Source of the DNA: Spirochaetota bacterium
GTDB lineage: Bacteria > Spirochaetota > Spirochaetia > Treponematales > Treponemataceae
Reading direction: 5' to 3'
Length of the DNA stretch: 64,000 nt
NCBI GenBank assembly: GCA_023438065.1
Contig: JAEXRH010000015.1
Coordinates: 62,001 to 126,000 of the forward strand
The notes below the pieces were generated by a model. That model was not told the DNA's origin. It saw nothing but the letters and a program-made list of their open reading frames with translations, and did not search any database. Below are positions 50,130-58,070 of the stretch, one piece after another. Each line of letters starts with the position of its first letter. Position 1 is the stretch's first letter. Position numbers and translations under genes: made by a program.

Positions 50130-50224
50130 GTCACCATATTCGGGCCTGCGATCCCGCCCGTCAAGCGAATTTCCGCGGAAAGAAGCGACAAACGCCGCCC
50201 CGACGCGTCAGGCGCCGACCTTAT

Positions 50225-50259
50225 AAAAAAAGGACGCCGGGTGCGGGACCCGAGCGTCC
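50225..50259 (-). terminator. Terminator after the DUF362 gene
   Basis: On the minus strand GGACGC...GCGTCC (50232-50259, with an inner CGGGT/ACCCG pairing) is followed by seven T residues (50225-50231). It ends the DUF362 transcript about 26 bases after its stop. Confidence 0.85.
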
Positions 50260-50284
50260 TTCTTCTCATGTCGCCGCTTGTCGC

Positions 50285-51397
50285 CTACACCTTCACGAGG
50301 CAGTACTTCCTCGAGCCTAACCTGAGCCTTTCGGCGTGATTGAGACCGTGAGCCCAGTCGGTGTCGGGATGCACGTGGCCGAACTTCTCGCCCTTGCCCG
50401 AGTAGGACTTGTCGGTGAGCGCGGTCCCGTTAATCGCGGGGGCCGCGTTTACGGCGTCGACGCAGGCCTGATCGAGGGCGACCGGATCCGCCGAGGCGAA
50501 GATGCCGATATCGGCGACGACGGGGGCGTCGTTGTTCGGCCAGCAGTCGCAATTCGGCGAGACGTTCATGACGAAGTTGACGTGGAAGCTCGGCTTCCCG
50601 CGAAGAATCGCCTCGGTGTACTCCGAGATCCGCTCGCTGCATACGCGACTCGCGTTTCCCTCGCTCGCGCGGGCGGCCTCGAACTGGCAGACCGCGACGC
50701 ACTGGCAGCAGCCGGTGCAGAGGTCGTGGTCGATGACCGCCTTCCTTCCCGGACCGAGGGTGACCGCCTTCGCCTGGCAGTTCTTCACGCACAGGGAACA
50801 GCCGGTGCACTTGTCCTCGTGGATCACCGGGTGGGACACGTCGTGGAGGAATTTCTTCCCCGAGCGGCTCGCCGCACCCATGCCGAGGTTCTTGAGCGCG
50901 CCGCCGAAGCCGGTGAGCTCGTGGCCCTTGAAGTGGTTGAGCGAGACGACCGCGTCAGCCTCCGCGACCGCGCAGCCGATCTTTGCCGTCGAGCAATGGA
51001 TACCCCCGGTCACCGGCATCTCGACGAAGTCGTTCCCCTTGAGGCCGTCGGCGATGACGAGGTCGCAGCCGGTCGCGTCGTAGGAAAAGCCGTTCGAGAA
51101 CCCGGCGCGCAGGTGATCGTACGCGTTGTGCCGCCTGCCCGAATAGAGGGTGTTCGCGTCGGTGAGAAAGGGCTTTCCGCCGAGCTCGCGCACCAGGCGC
51201 GAGACGACGGCGACGTACGGGGCGCGAATCCCCGACATGTTGCCCGGCTCCCCGAAGTGGATCTTGAGGGCGGTATATTTGTCGGTCAGGTCGAGCGCGG
51301 TGAAACCCGCCTCGCGGAGCAGTCGATCGAACTTCTGCAGGATGGTAAGCGAGGGCGTCGTCCTCAAATCGCTCCAATAAACCTTCGAATCAGCCAT
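50285..51397 (-). CDS. DUF362 protein with two 4Fe-4S clusters
   Basis: The 370-residue protein has an N-terminal DUF362 domain (about 1-190, KIHFGEPGNMSGIRAPY and NHFKGHELTGFGGALKNLGMG) and a bacterial ferredoxin domain with two cluster motifs (CTGCSLCVKNC near 193 and CTGCCQCVAVC near 222), followed by the rest of DUF362. It is an electron-transfer protein of unknown partner, common in anaerobes. GGAGG precedes the ATG at 51397. It ends in a good terminator and is divergent from the TPR gene. Confidence 0.88.
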   Translation of the reverse strand: MADSKVYWSDLRTTPSLTILQKFDRLLREAGFTALDLTDKYTALKIHFGEPGNMSGIRAPYVAVVSRLVRELGGKPFLTDANTLYSGRRHNAYDHLRAGFSNGFSYDATGCDLVIADGLKGNDFVEMPVTGGIHCSTAKIGCAVAEADAVVSLNHFKGHELTGFGGALKNLGMGAASRSGKKFLHDVSHPVIHEDKCTGCSLCVKNCQAKAVTLGPGRKAVIDHDLCTGCCQCVAVCQFEAARASEGNASRVCSERISEYTEAILRGKPSFHVNFVMNVSPNCDCWPNNDAPVVADIGIFASADPVALDQACVDAVNAAPAINGTALTDKSYSGKGEKFGHVHPDTDWAHGLNHAERLRLGSRKYCLVKV

Positions 51398-51522
51398 GTC
51401 GGTAAGCCTCCCTTTGCGGTATTCGTTCATTATAATTGATAATCGAAACAAATCAAGGTTCCCGAGCGAAATCCGGCAGAACCGGCTACGGGGATTTTAC
51501 CGATCCCGGGCGCCCGACTTTT

Positions 51523-51551
51523 TTGACGAGCCGGCAAGATCGGGATACAAT
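51523..51551 (+). promoter_or_regulatory. Leaderless promoter of the TPR membrane gene
   Basis: TTGACG (51523-51528), 17 bp, TACAAT (51546-51551), then 7 bases to the ATG at 51559. There is no Shine-Dalgarno. This is one of the clearest leaderless promoters in the window. Confidence 0.8.
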
Positions 51552-51558
51552 AGGCGTC

Positions 51559-52317
51559 ATGCGATATTTCCTTCTCGGTCTTCCGTACGCTCTCCAGCTT
51601 CTGTGCATTCTCCACATGTACCGGAACGGCCGCTCGGGCCAATGGCTCTATATCATCGTTTTCGTCCCGTACGTCGGCGGGATCGCCTACATCCTCCTCG
51701 AGGTATTGCCGGCGCTCCGCATGGGCACGTCGCTCGCCGGGATAACCGACATCGTCGCGCGGACGATCAACCCGTCGGCGAAAATCGAGCGTTACCGCTC
51801 GCAGGCGGAGTATACGCCGTCCTTCTACAACCGAAAGCTCCTCGCCGACGAGTACCTCGCGTCGGGACTTTTCCCCGAGGCGATCGCGACCTACGATACC
51901 CTCCTCGTCGGGGCAGAGCGGAATAATGCGCAATGCCTCCTCATGAAGGCGAAGGCGCTTTACGGCGCGAAAGAGTACGCCGAGGCGTGGCGGATACTCT
52001 CGGATCTCGAGAAATCGGGATTCCCCTTCGCCAAGGAATCCGAAATACTTGTCAGGCTGAAAACGGGGGAACACATCCTTGAGCCGGCGGATACGAGGCG
52101 CGCATACGAGGAGGCCCGATCCCGGTTCAACAGTTTCGAGATCCAATACTACTGGCTTGACTATCTCGCCCGCTCGGGCGACCTCGAGAAGGCACGCGCG
52201 GTCGTCGCCGAGCTCAAGGACCTCAGGGAGCATCTCCGCGCCAACCGGATCACCTTCGAGCGGGCATGGCTCAACCGCGCGCTCGCCCTCGGCCGAGGCC
52301 TCGGCAAGGGCGCGTAA
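51559..52317 (+). CDS. Membrane-anchored TPR protein
   Basis: The 252-residue protein begins with two transmembrane segments (about 3-20 and 29-50) in a PLDc_N-like arrangement (WLYIIVFVPYVGGIAYILLE). The rest is soluble and made of tetratricopeptide-type helix pairs (for example KLLADEYLASGLFPEAIATY and AKALYGAKEYAEAWRILSDL). Such proteins are usually scaffolds. The function is not known. It is transcribed from a leaderless promoter and is followed 70 bp later by the deaminase gene, which has its own promoter. Confidence 0.8.
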   Translation: MRYFLLGLPYALQLLCILHMYRNGRSGQWLYIIVFVPYVGGIAYILLEVLPALRMGTSLAGITDIVARTINPSAKIERYRSQAEYTPSFYNRKLLADEYLASGLFPEAIATYDTLLVGAERNNAQCLLMKAKALYGAKEYAEAWRILSDLEKSGFPFAKESEILVRLKTGEHILEPADTRRAYEEARSRFNSFEIQYYWLDYLARSGDLEKARAVVAELKDLREHLRANRITFERAWLNRALALGRGLGKGA

Positions 52318-52351
52318 ACGCGGGTCAAGCCCCGAAAGGCCCATAAAAGCC

Positions 52352-52380
52352 TTGCGAAAGCCAAGGGGTAACGGTATTCT
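52352..52380 (+). promoter_or_regulatory. Leaderless promoter of the deaminase gene
   Basis: TTGCGA (52352-52357), 17 bp, TATTCT (52375-52380), then 7 bases to the ATG at 52388. No Shine-Dalgarno. Confidence 0.7.
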
Positions 52381-52387
52381 TAGGCTC

Positions 52388-52834
52388 ATGACATCGACCT
52401 TCGAGAAACTTTTTGAATTCGCCAAAAGCCGTTACAATCCCCGCGAGATCACCCCCCTCATCCAGGCCGGAGAGGTTTCGGCGGCCATCCTCACGAAAGC
52501 GGGAAACGTCTATACCGGCGTGTGCATCGACACCGCGTGCACCCTCGGCATGTGCGCCGAGCGGAACGCGATCGCGAACATGATCACGAACGGGGAAAGC
52601 AAGATCGACAAACTCGTCTGCTACCTGAAGGACGAAAACGGGAACGATATGGTCGGAAGCCCGTGCGGGGCCTGCCGCGAGTACCTCATGCAGCTCGATC
52701 CCGACTCGGGCGACATCGAGATCCTCGCCGACCTCGCGACCGGACGGACCGTGCGCCTGCGCGAGCTCATCCCGGACTGGTGGGGCGAGCGCCTTGTCAG
52801 GGCCGCGAGCGAAACGGCGGGAGGAAACCGATGA
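52388..52834 (+). CDS. Cytidine deaminase-family protein
   Basis: The 148-residue zinc enzyme has the deaminase signature C-A-E in LGMCAERNAIANM (near residue 55) and PCGAC near 97, so all zinc ligands and the catalytic Glu are present. The overall pattern is that of cytidine deaminase or its blasticidin-S deaminase relatives. Its stop overlaps the start of the ThyX-like gene (ATGA), which suggests a joint role in pyrimidine nucleotide salvage or in deoxyuridine supply for thymidylate. Confidence 0.85.
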   Translation: MTSTFEKLFEFAKSRYNPREITPLIQAGEVSAAILTKAGNVYTGVCIDTACTLGMCAERNAIANMITNGESKIDKLVCYLKDENGNDMVGSPCGACREYLMQLDPDSGDIEILADLATGRTVRLRELIPDWWGERLVRAASETAGGNR

Positions 52835-53391
52835 AGGCCGAGTTCATCCAGAAAAAGGGAAGCTGGCGCGACGTCGCCGACTGCGCGAACGTCACGATCC
52901 ACAAGGACGCGGGAACCGCGGAACCCTCTTCAAAATGGAAAAAGCGGCTTCTCATGAGCGAGCACTCGCCGATCAGGGAACTGACCTACGACTTTAAATG
53001 GACGGATCTCAAATACTGGGTGTCCGTCCACTTCGTCCGGCATAAAATCGGGATCGAGCACTGGGTGCGCACCCAGCGCTCCGACCGAACCGGCGTTTCG
53101 CGCGACGAGCTTCCGCAAGGATCGGAGGTCGAGCATCGCGTCCAGGTAAACGCGCAGGCGATGATCGCGATCTCGCGGAAGCGCCTGTGCGCCTGCGCCT
53201 CCCCCGAGACGCGCGAGGCCTGGGAAGCCCTCCTCGAGTCGATCAGGGAGAGGGAACCTGAGCTCTACGCCGCGTGCGTGCCCGACTGCGTCTATCGCGG
53301 CTGGTGCTACGAGTACAAGAGCTGCGGCTGGTTCAGGACCGAGGCGTTCCGGAAGCGGCTCGAAGAGTACCGAAGCGGGATCAACGAGTAA
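52831..53391 (+). CDS. ThyX-like protein with altered signature
   Basis: The 186-residue protein resembles FAD-dependent thymidylate synthase: SEHSPIRELTYDFKW corresponds to the H-S-x-x-E-H region and RHKIGIEHWVRTQRSDRTG to the ThyX motif. The canonical motif is RHRx7S; here the first three residues are RHK and the eighth position after them is Arg rather than Ser. It is shorter than usual (about 210-250). It may be a true but divergent ThyX or a related flavoprotein. GAGGAA precedes the ATG, which overlaps the deaminase stop. Confidence 0.6.
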   Translation: MKAEFIQKKGSWRDVADCANVTIHKDAGTAEPSSKWKKRLLMSEHSPIRELTYDFKWTDLKYWVSVHFVRHKIGIEHWVRTQRSDRTGVSRDELPQGSEVEHRVQVNAQAMIAISRKRLCACASPETREAWEALLESIREREPELYAACVPDCVYRGWCYEYKSCGWFRTEAFRKRLEEYRSGINE

Positions 53392-53450
53392 CGAGCCCTT
53401 TTAAAGCGAAAACCCCAACACTTTCCCCTCCTTGACCGTATTATTGACAT

Positions 53451-53954
53451 ATGGAGCTCACGTTCGAATATTTGCACCGCGAGTACTACCGCAAGATGGT
53501 CGCGTACACGTCGACGTTCCCCCGCGTGAGCGGGGCCGAACGCGAGGAAGTCGCGCATGACGCGCTCGTGCACGCGTACCTCGCGCGGGACAAGTACGAT
53601 CCTGCCCGCCCGCTGAACGCATGGGTCTACGCGGTCGCGAGAAACCATATACTCGATTTGCTGCGCTCGCGGGGCCCCGACACGGTACCCTACGAAGACG
53701 CCCTCGGAGTCGCCGAGGAAGCTCGTTCCGGCGGCTCGGACGAGGAGGCGGTTCTCGTCGTCGCCGTGAGGTTCGAAATCGAGCGGATGGATGACCGGGA
53801 CCGGAGGATAGCGATGCTCGTGTTCCTCGAGGGGATGACGAGCCGGGACGCGGCCAGGGCGCTCGGGATTCCGGCGGGAACGATACGCTGGAGGGTTCAC
53901 GAAATCAGGCGGCGCCTCGCGAAGGCGCTCGCGGAAAGGGGGATGAAGCAGTGA
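53451..53954 (+). CDS. ECF-type RNA polymerase sigma factor
   Basis: The 167-residue protein has sigma region 2 (about 20-70, RPLNAWVYAVARNHILDLLR) and region 4 (about 115-160, EGMTSRDAARALGIPAGTIRWRVHEIRRRL) without regions 1 and 3, as in ECF sigma factors. A TATTAT box ends 6 bp before the ATG, so the mRNA is probably leaderless. The following gene starts within its stop codon (GTGA), as is common for an anti-sigma factor. Confidence 0.9.
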   Translation: MELTFEYLHREYYRKMVAYTSTFPRVSGAEREEVAHDALVHAYLARDKYDPARPLNAWVYAVARNHILDLLRSRGPDTVPYEDALGVAEEARSGGSDEEAVLVVAVRFEIERMDDRDRRIAMLVFLEGMTSRDAARALGIPAGTIRWRVHEIRRRLAKALAERGMKQ

Positions 53955-54292
53955 ATAAGCGCGAAAAGGCGATGATCGACGATCTCGCGAAAAAGGCCAT
54001 CGCGTCGGTCGTCGAGGATATTCCCGATGACGGCGCGCCATTCGAGGCCGCGTACCGTCTCCCGACGCTGCGCCGCGCGAAAGGCCCGGCAGACCCGTTC
54101 GCGTTCGTCGCGTGCGCGCTCGCCCTCATCCTGGTCATCCCGCCCGCGATCGGCGGTAACCGGACGACGGTCGCCGATCTCGCGACGACCGCCTGCGCGG
54201 CGGGAGTTTTCGACGGAAGCGCCGAGTTTACGGCGATGGCGATCTCGCGCGGCCGCGAGCGCCTCGCCGGTCAATCGGAAAGAAAGCGCTAA
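53951..54292 (+). CDS. Small membrane protein, possible anti-sigma factor
   Basis: The 113-residue protein starts at a GTG that overlaps the sigma-factor stop. It has a charged N-terminal part (about 1-50), one transmembrane helix (about 54-75, PFAFVACALALILVIPPAIG) and a short periplasmic tail. Translational coupling to an ECF sigma gene plus a single membrane segment is the usual arrangement of anti-sigma factors, but no zinc-finger or other named anti-sigma motif is visible. The function is therefore inferred from context. Confidence 0.6.
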   Translation: MNKREKAMIDDLAKKAIASVVEDIPDDGAPFEAAYRLPTLRRAKGPADPFAFVACALALILVIPPAIGGNRTTVADLATTACAAGVFDGSAEFTAMAISRGRERLAGQSERKR

Positions 54293-54310
54293 CGCGCCAA
54301 GGAGTATGCA

Positions 54311-54775
54311 ATGCTGAGAAAGATTTTCGTCCCGTTTTTGGTGAGCGCGGCAGGTATCGCGTTTACGCTGTGGCTTTCGGGCTTCATCGGGTATGCGGGT
54401 TTCGCGGGGCTCGTCGACCTGCCGAGCTTTCTCGTGTCGATCGTCGTTCCCTACGCGCTTGCCTCGATCGGATTCGGCCTTTCGGGAACGATGGCGGCCT
54501 ATCGAGTCCCGTTCGACGCGGGAGCGGAAAGGAAAGAGCTCGCGAAGGCGCGCGCGTACTTCAGCTGCCTGACGCGGTATATCGTCGCCTGGGCGGTCTT
54601 CGCGATCGTCACGGGCTTTATCGCCTTGCTCGTCGCGTCGGCGGGAGACGGCGCCGCGATGGGGCGAAACATCGCGGTCTGCATTCTCTCCGCGCTCTAC
54701 GCCGCGGCCATCCCGATTCTCTTCGTGATCCCGTTTCAGGCGGCCATCGACGGCCGCCTCGCGGAAACGGATTGA
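54311..54775 (+). CDS. Small membrane protein, distantly MotA-like
   Basis: The 154-residue protein has four likely transmembrane helices (about 7-24, 37-58, 80-100 and 113-137). The segment VDLPSFLVSIVVPYAL recalls the DLPSxLxV region of MotA/ExbB proteins, but the similarity is weak and the cytoplasmic loop of real MotA is absent. AAGGAG precedes the ATG. It lies 18 bp after the putative anti-sigma gene, so the three genes form one unit. Confidence 0.6.
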   Translation: MLRKIFVPFLVSAAGIAFTLWLSGFIGYAGFAGLVDLPSFLVSIVVPYALASIGFGLSGTMAAYRVPFDAGAERKELAKARAYFSCLTRYIVAWAVFAIVTGFIALLVASAGDGAAMGRNIAVCILSALYAAAIPILFVIPFQAAIDGRLAETD

Positions 54776-54779
54776 CGAA

Positions 54780-55760
54780 TCAGCGGATCGCGATTCCCCG
54801 CATGTCCGCGAGCGAGGCATAGCCCTTCCGGAGCATGAACGCCTCGAGTCCCGAGACGATCTCCTCCATCGCGCGCGGATTGGCGAAGGTCGCCGTTCCC
54901 ACCTGGATCGCGGTCGCGCCGGTCATGATGAACTCTACCGCGTCGCGCCACGTGGCGATCCCGCCGAGGCCGATCACCGGAACGAAGCGGCCGTCGCCGG
55001 CCGAACCGGAATGCTCGGGATCGCGGTCGGGGTGACACTCGCTCACGCCGAGAACGATATCGCGAAGCATGCGGAGCGCGATCGGCCTGATCGCGGGCCC
55101 GGCGAGCCCCGCCGTCACGTTGTCGAACGAGGGCTTGCCCCGCTCTATATCCACGGAAAAAGACTGAAAGGTATTCACGAGGCTCAGGGCGTCGGCGCCC
55201 GCGTCGACGACGGAACGCGCGACGTCGACGAGATGGGGCGCGTTCGGCGAAAGCTTCACGACCAGGGGCTTTTTCGTCGCCTTCCTGACCGCTGCCGTGA
55301 TCGAGCCCGCCGCGTCGCAGTCGAGCCCCCAGGCCATGCCGCCCGCCTTCACGTTCGGGCACGAGATGTTGAGCTCGATCATCGGGACCTCGGTCGCGTC
55401 GAGAAGGCTCGCGCCATCGACGTAGGTTTCCATCGTCGAGCCCGAGAGGTTGGCGATCACGACCGGACCGAGCGAGAGCATCGACTTGAGCTCGTGCGCG
55501 ATGAAATGCGGGATGCCGGGATTCTCGAGGCCGATCGAGTTGATGAGCCCCGACGGGGTCTCGACGAGTCGGAGCCCCGTATTCCCCGGCTTCGCCTGGA
55601 GGGTAAGTCCCTTCGAGCACACCCCGCCGAGCGAGGCGACGTCGACGACGCGGCCGTACTCGGTCCCGTAGCCGAAAGTCCCCGAAGCCGCGATCACGGG
55701 GTTGCGGAACGTCACGCCCGCGATCGTCGCGGAAAGGTCCGGTTTCATCAAATCGCTCAC
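54780..55760 (-). CDS. pyrD: Dihydroorotate dehydrogenase, class 1B catalytic subunit
   Basis: PyrD oxidises dihydroorotate to orotate. The 326-residue FMN-binding barrel has the catalytic Cys in NISCPN, which is the class 1 marker, and the presence of adjacent pyrK makes it class 1B (NAD-linked). Other blocks are NPVIAASGTFGYG and GLGGIATWRDAVEFIMTGA. An insert (DPEHSGSAGDG) lies near residue 255. The GTG start overlaps the pyrK stop (GTGA), with GGAGG seven bases upstream. Confidence 0.94.
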   Translation of the reverse strand: MSDLMKPDLSATIAGVTFRNPVIAASGTFGYGTEYGRVVDVASLGGVCSKGLTLQAKPGNTGLRLVETPSGLINSIGLENPGIPHFIAHELKSMLSLGPVVIANLSGSTMETYVDGASLLDATEVPMIELNISCPNVKAGGMAWGLDCDAAGSITAAVRKATKKPLVVKLSPNAPHLVDVARSVVDAGADALSLVNTFQSFSVDIERGKPSFDNVTAGLAGPAIRPIALRMLRDIVLGVSECHPDRDPEHSGSAGDGRFVPVIGLGGIATWRDAVEFIMTGATAIQVGTATFANPRAMEEIVSGLEAFMLRKGYASLADMRGIAIR

Positions 55761-56638
55761 AGGATCACCTCCGCCCCGTTGAAGACGGGGCCGTCGACGC
55801 AGCAACGCCGGTTCCCCGCGACGGTTCTCACCGTGCAGCCGAGGCACGCGCCCGCGCCGCAAGCCATGCGTTCCTCGAGACTGAGGAACGAGACCGGCAG
55901 GGCGGAGCTTTTTCCGGGCGCCGAACGCGCGTCGCGCGCGGCCGCGCACGCGCCCTGAACGTACCGGAGCATCGGCGTCGGCCCGCACGCGTACACGAGG
56001 TCGTATCGCTCGGCCTTGAACACCGCGGGGAGCATCCCCTTGACGCCCGCGGAGCCGTCCTCGGTCGTGATCGTGACGTTCGCCGCGCGCCCCTCGATGC
56101 CGTCGAGGCCGTAGGGCGCCGAGCGGAAGGAGGCGTAAAAGTCGAACGAGCCGGTTTCAAGGAAGAAGGAGAATCCCGCGACCGGAGCGACGCCGATCCC
56201 GCCGCCGACTAAGGCGACGCGAGGCGCTCGCGACGGAGAGGCTGGAAGCACGCTCGACGAGACGAGCCCGTTCGCGACGAGCTCAGCGGGAAGAACGAAG
56301 CGGTTCCCGATCGGGCCGAGAAGGTCGAGCTCGTCCCCCGATCGGAGCGCGCAAAGCTCCTCGGTCCCGCGACCTTTCTTGAGGATCAGGAAGACGACCT
56401 CCCCGCCCGAATGCCGATACACGCTGATCGGTCGCCCGAGAAGCACGGCCGAGGGCCGCGCGCGGAGCATGAAGAACTGGCCCGGCTCGGGCGCGGGAAT
56501 GCCGGCGTCCGACGCGGCGCCGTCGTTCGCCGCCTTGCACGAGAGCTCGAAGACCCCCGGGGCGATCTCGCGGTTCGACGAAACGCGCGCGACGAGGGAC
56601 GCGCGCGGGAAGGGATCATGGGAGGATGCCGTGCACAT
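55757..56638 (-). CDS. pyrK: Dihydroorotate dehydrogenase electron-transfer subunit
   Basis: PyrK passes electrons from PyrD to NAD through FAD and a [2Fe-2S] cluster. The 293-residue protein has the ferredoxin-reductase fold (GQFFMLRA, LLGRPISVYRH, GPIGN, VGGGIGVAPV) and the C-terminal cluster motif CGAGACLGCTV...C, with all four cysteines. It starts directly after the pyrF stop and is coupled to pyrD. Confidence 0.93.
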   Translation of the reverse strand: MCTASSHDPFPRASLVARVSSNREIAPGVFELSCKAANDGAASDAGIPAPEPGQFFMLRARPSAVLLGRPISVYRHSGGEVVFLILKKGRGTEELCALRSGDELDLLGPIGNRFVLPAELVANGLVSSSVLPASPSRAPRVALVGGGIGVAPVAGFSFFLETGSFDFYASFRSAPYGLDGIEGRAANVTITTEDGSAGVKGMLPAVFKAERYDLVYACGPTPMLRYVQGACAAARDARSAPGKSSALPVSFLSLEERMACGAGACLGCTVRTVAGNRRCCVDGPVFNGAEVIL

Positions 56639-57625
56639 CTAGCGCGCGCCTTCCGAAAGAAGCTTTTTCGCGCCGAGAAGGTCCGCCGTCGCCGCGAAGG
56701 CCGCGCGGGAAGCGGACTCGACGATCGAGTCGAGGGTAAGCGAGCCCGATTTCATCGGAATCTCGAGCGCGGGATCCTTCTTCCACGCGGTCAGGATCGC
56801 GCGCGAGGAGTTCACCGTGCCGCCCGCGCGGTCGAGGAGGGTCGCCGCGATCCGCGCCGCCCCGCCCTGCGCGCCGTAACCCGGTATGAGGAAGAAGAGC
56901 CCCGGGTACCGGTCGCGGAGCGCGCGCGCGTCCGCTTCCTCGGTGCACCCGACGACCGCGCCGAAGGGCGCGCAGCCGGACGCGGTAAAGTCGCCGAAGC
57001 GCTTCCCGATCTCGGAGAGCCCTGAGCCGACCGCGTCGAGGACACGGATCGGCTCTTTGCCGACCGCGTCGAGGACGCGCGCGGCCGGGCCCGATCCGGT
57101 CGCGCTCCCCGCGAGCTCGAGCCACTCGATGTCCTTCATCCCGGGGTTCGAGGTGCGAAGGAGCACGAATGCCCCCTTCCCCGATCTTTCGACGTATTCA
57201 AGAAAGGGCTCGAGGGTCTCGAAGCCCATGTAGGGATTGAGGGTCACGATATCCGCCTCGAAGTCCCCCTCGAAGTGCGCGCGCGCGTATGCCTTGGCGG
57301 TGTCGGCGATGTCGCCGCGCTTCACGTCCGCGATCGCCGGGATTCCCGCGGCCCGGACGGCCTTGAGCGTCTCGGCGTAGGCCTTGAGCCCGGCGAGCCC
57401 CATCGCCTCGTAGTAGGCGATCTGCACCTTGAAGCACGCCGCGTGAGGCGCGCACGCTGCGACGAGCGCGCGATTGTACGCGAGGACGGCCTCGGCCGCG
57501 TTCGGGTACATGCGGAGCACCTCGGGTGGGAGGTAGGAGGGATCGGTGTCGAGCCCGACGCACAGGGGCCCCTTCTTCGCGCACGCCTCCTTGAGGCGCG
57601 CCATGGCATACGTTTTATCGTTCAT
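56639..57625 (-). CDS. pyrF: Orotidine-5'-phosphate decarboxylase (type 2)
   Basis: PyrF decarboxylates OMP to UMP. The 328-residue protein has the catalytic block ADVKRGDIADTAKAYA near residue 105. It is longer than most relatives; part of the extra length is an 11-residue tandem duplication (RVLDAVG twice, near 185-205) arising from a 33-bp DNA repeat. A TACAAT box (57633-57638) ends 7 bp before the ATG with no Shine-Dalgarno, so pyrF-pyrK-pyrD is probably read from a leaderless promoter. The open frame upstream of the ATG is not used. Confidence 0.92.
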   Translation of the reverse strand: MNDKTYAMARLKEACAKKGPLCVGLDTDPSYLPPEVLRMYPNAAEAVLAYNRALVAACAPHAACFKVQIAYYEAMGLAGLKAYAETLKAVRAAGIPAIADVKRGDIADTAKAYARAHFEGDFEADIVTLNPYMGFETLEPFLEYVERSGKGAFVLLRTSNPGMKDIEWLELAGSATGSGPAARVLDAVGKEPIRVLDAVGSGLSEIGKRFGDFTASGCAPFGAVVGCTEEADARALRDRYPGLFFLIPGYGAQGGAARIAATLLDRAGGTVNSSRAILTAWKKDPALEIPMKSGSLTLDSIVESASRAAFAATADLLGAKKLLSEGAR

Positions 57626-57632
57626 GGGGCGG

Positions 57633-57638
57633 ATTGTA
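57633..57638 (-). promoter_or_regulatory. -10 box of pyrFKD
   Basis: TACAAT on the minus strand, 7 bases from the pyrF ATG. The -35 region is weak (TGGAAA at 17 bp). The rest of the gap to 57795 holds no gene or other signal that I can see. Confidence 0.6.
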
Positions 57639-57795
57639 CCGGAAAGCGGCGACAATTTCCAGACGACGGACGGGTCGCGCGAGGGAATGGGCGTGCCCGG
57701 CGGGAGCCTCCGGCCCCCGCTGGTCGCGCTGTACGCGAGTACGCGGTACTCGCTTCCATCGCTCACGCGAAAGAAAACGCTTGCCTTTTCGCGCA

Positions 57796-57822
57796 CAGTG
57801 TAATACATACTGTATTACACTG
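57796..57822. promoter_or_regulatory. Operator of the toxin-antitoxin module
   Basis: Two perfect 12-base arms, CAGTGTAATACA and TGTATTACACTG, flank a TAC centre. A further half-site TGTATTA follows at 57821. A promoter candidate (TTGCCT at 57781, 17 bp, TACATA) has its -10 inside the dyad. The site starts 62 bp before the antitoxin gene and is the sort of element an RHH antitoxin binds to repress itself. Confidence 0.75.
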
Positions 57823-57857
57823 TATTATGGGGATCAACCCCGCGAGGAGGGAAACGC

Positions 57858-58070
57858 ATGACCACGGTCAGACTCGACGACGCGCAGGAGCGCGCGCTCG
57901 CCGCGGTGGCGGCGCGGCGCGGCATCTCGAGGTCGGAGCTCATCAAGGTCGCGCTCGACGAGCTTTTCGCCCGTGAGCGGGCGGAACGATCCTCATACGA
58001 GATCGGAATGGGTCTTTTCGGGAGGCACGGTAGCGGCCGCCGCGCGCGGACCGGGGGTCGCAATGCTTGA
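57858..58070 (+). CDS. Ribbon-helix-helix antitoxin
   Basis: The 70-residue protein has a clear RHH/CopG-type DNA-binding core (MTTVRLDDAQERALAAVA and GISRSELIKVALDEL) and a basic C-terminal tail suited to toxin binding. GAGGAGGG precedes the ATG and a perfect dyad operator lies upstream. The last 8 bases overlap the next gene, as in many type II toxin-antitoxin modules. Confidence 0.8.
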   Translation: MTTVRLDDAQERALAAVAARRGISRSELIKVALDELFARERAERSSYEIGMGLFGRHGSGRRARTGGRNA

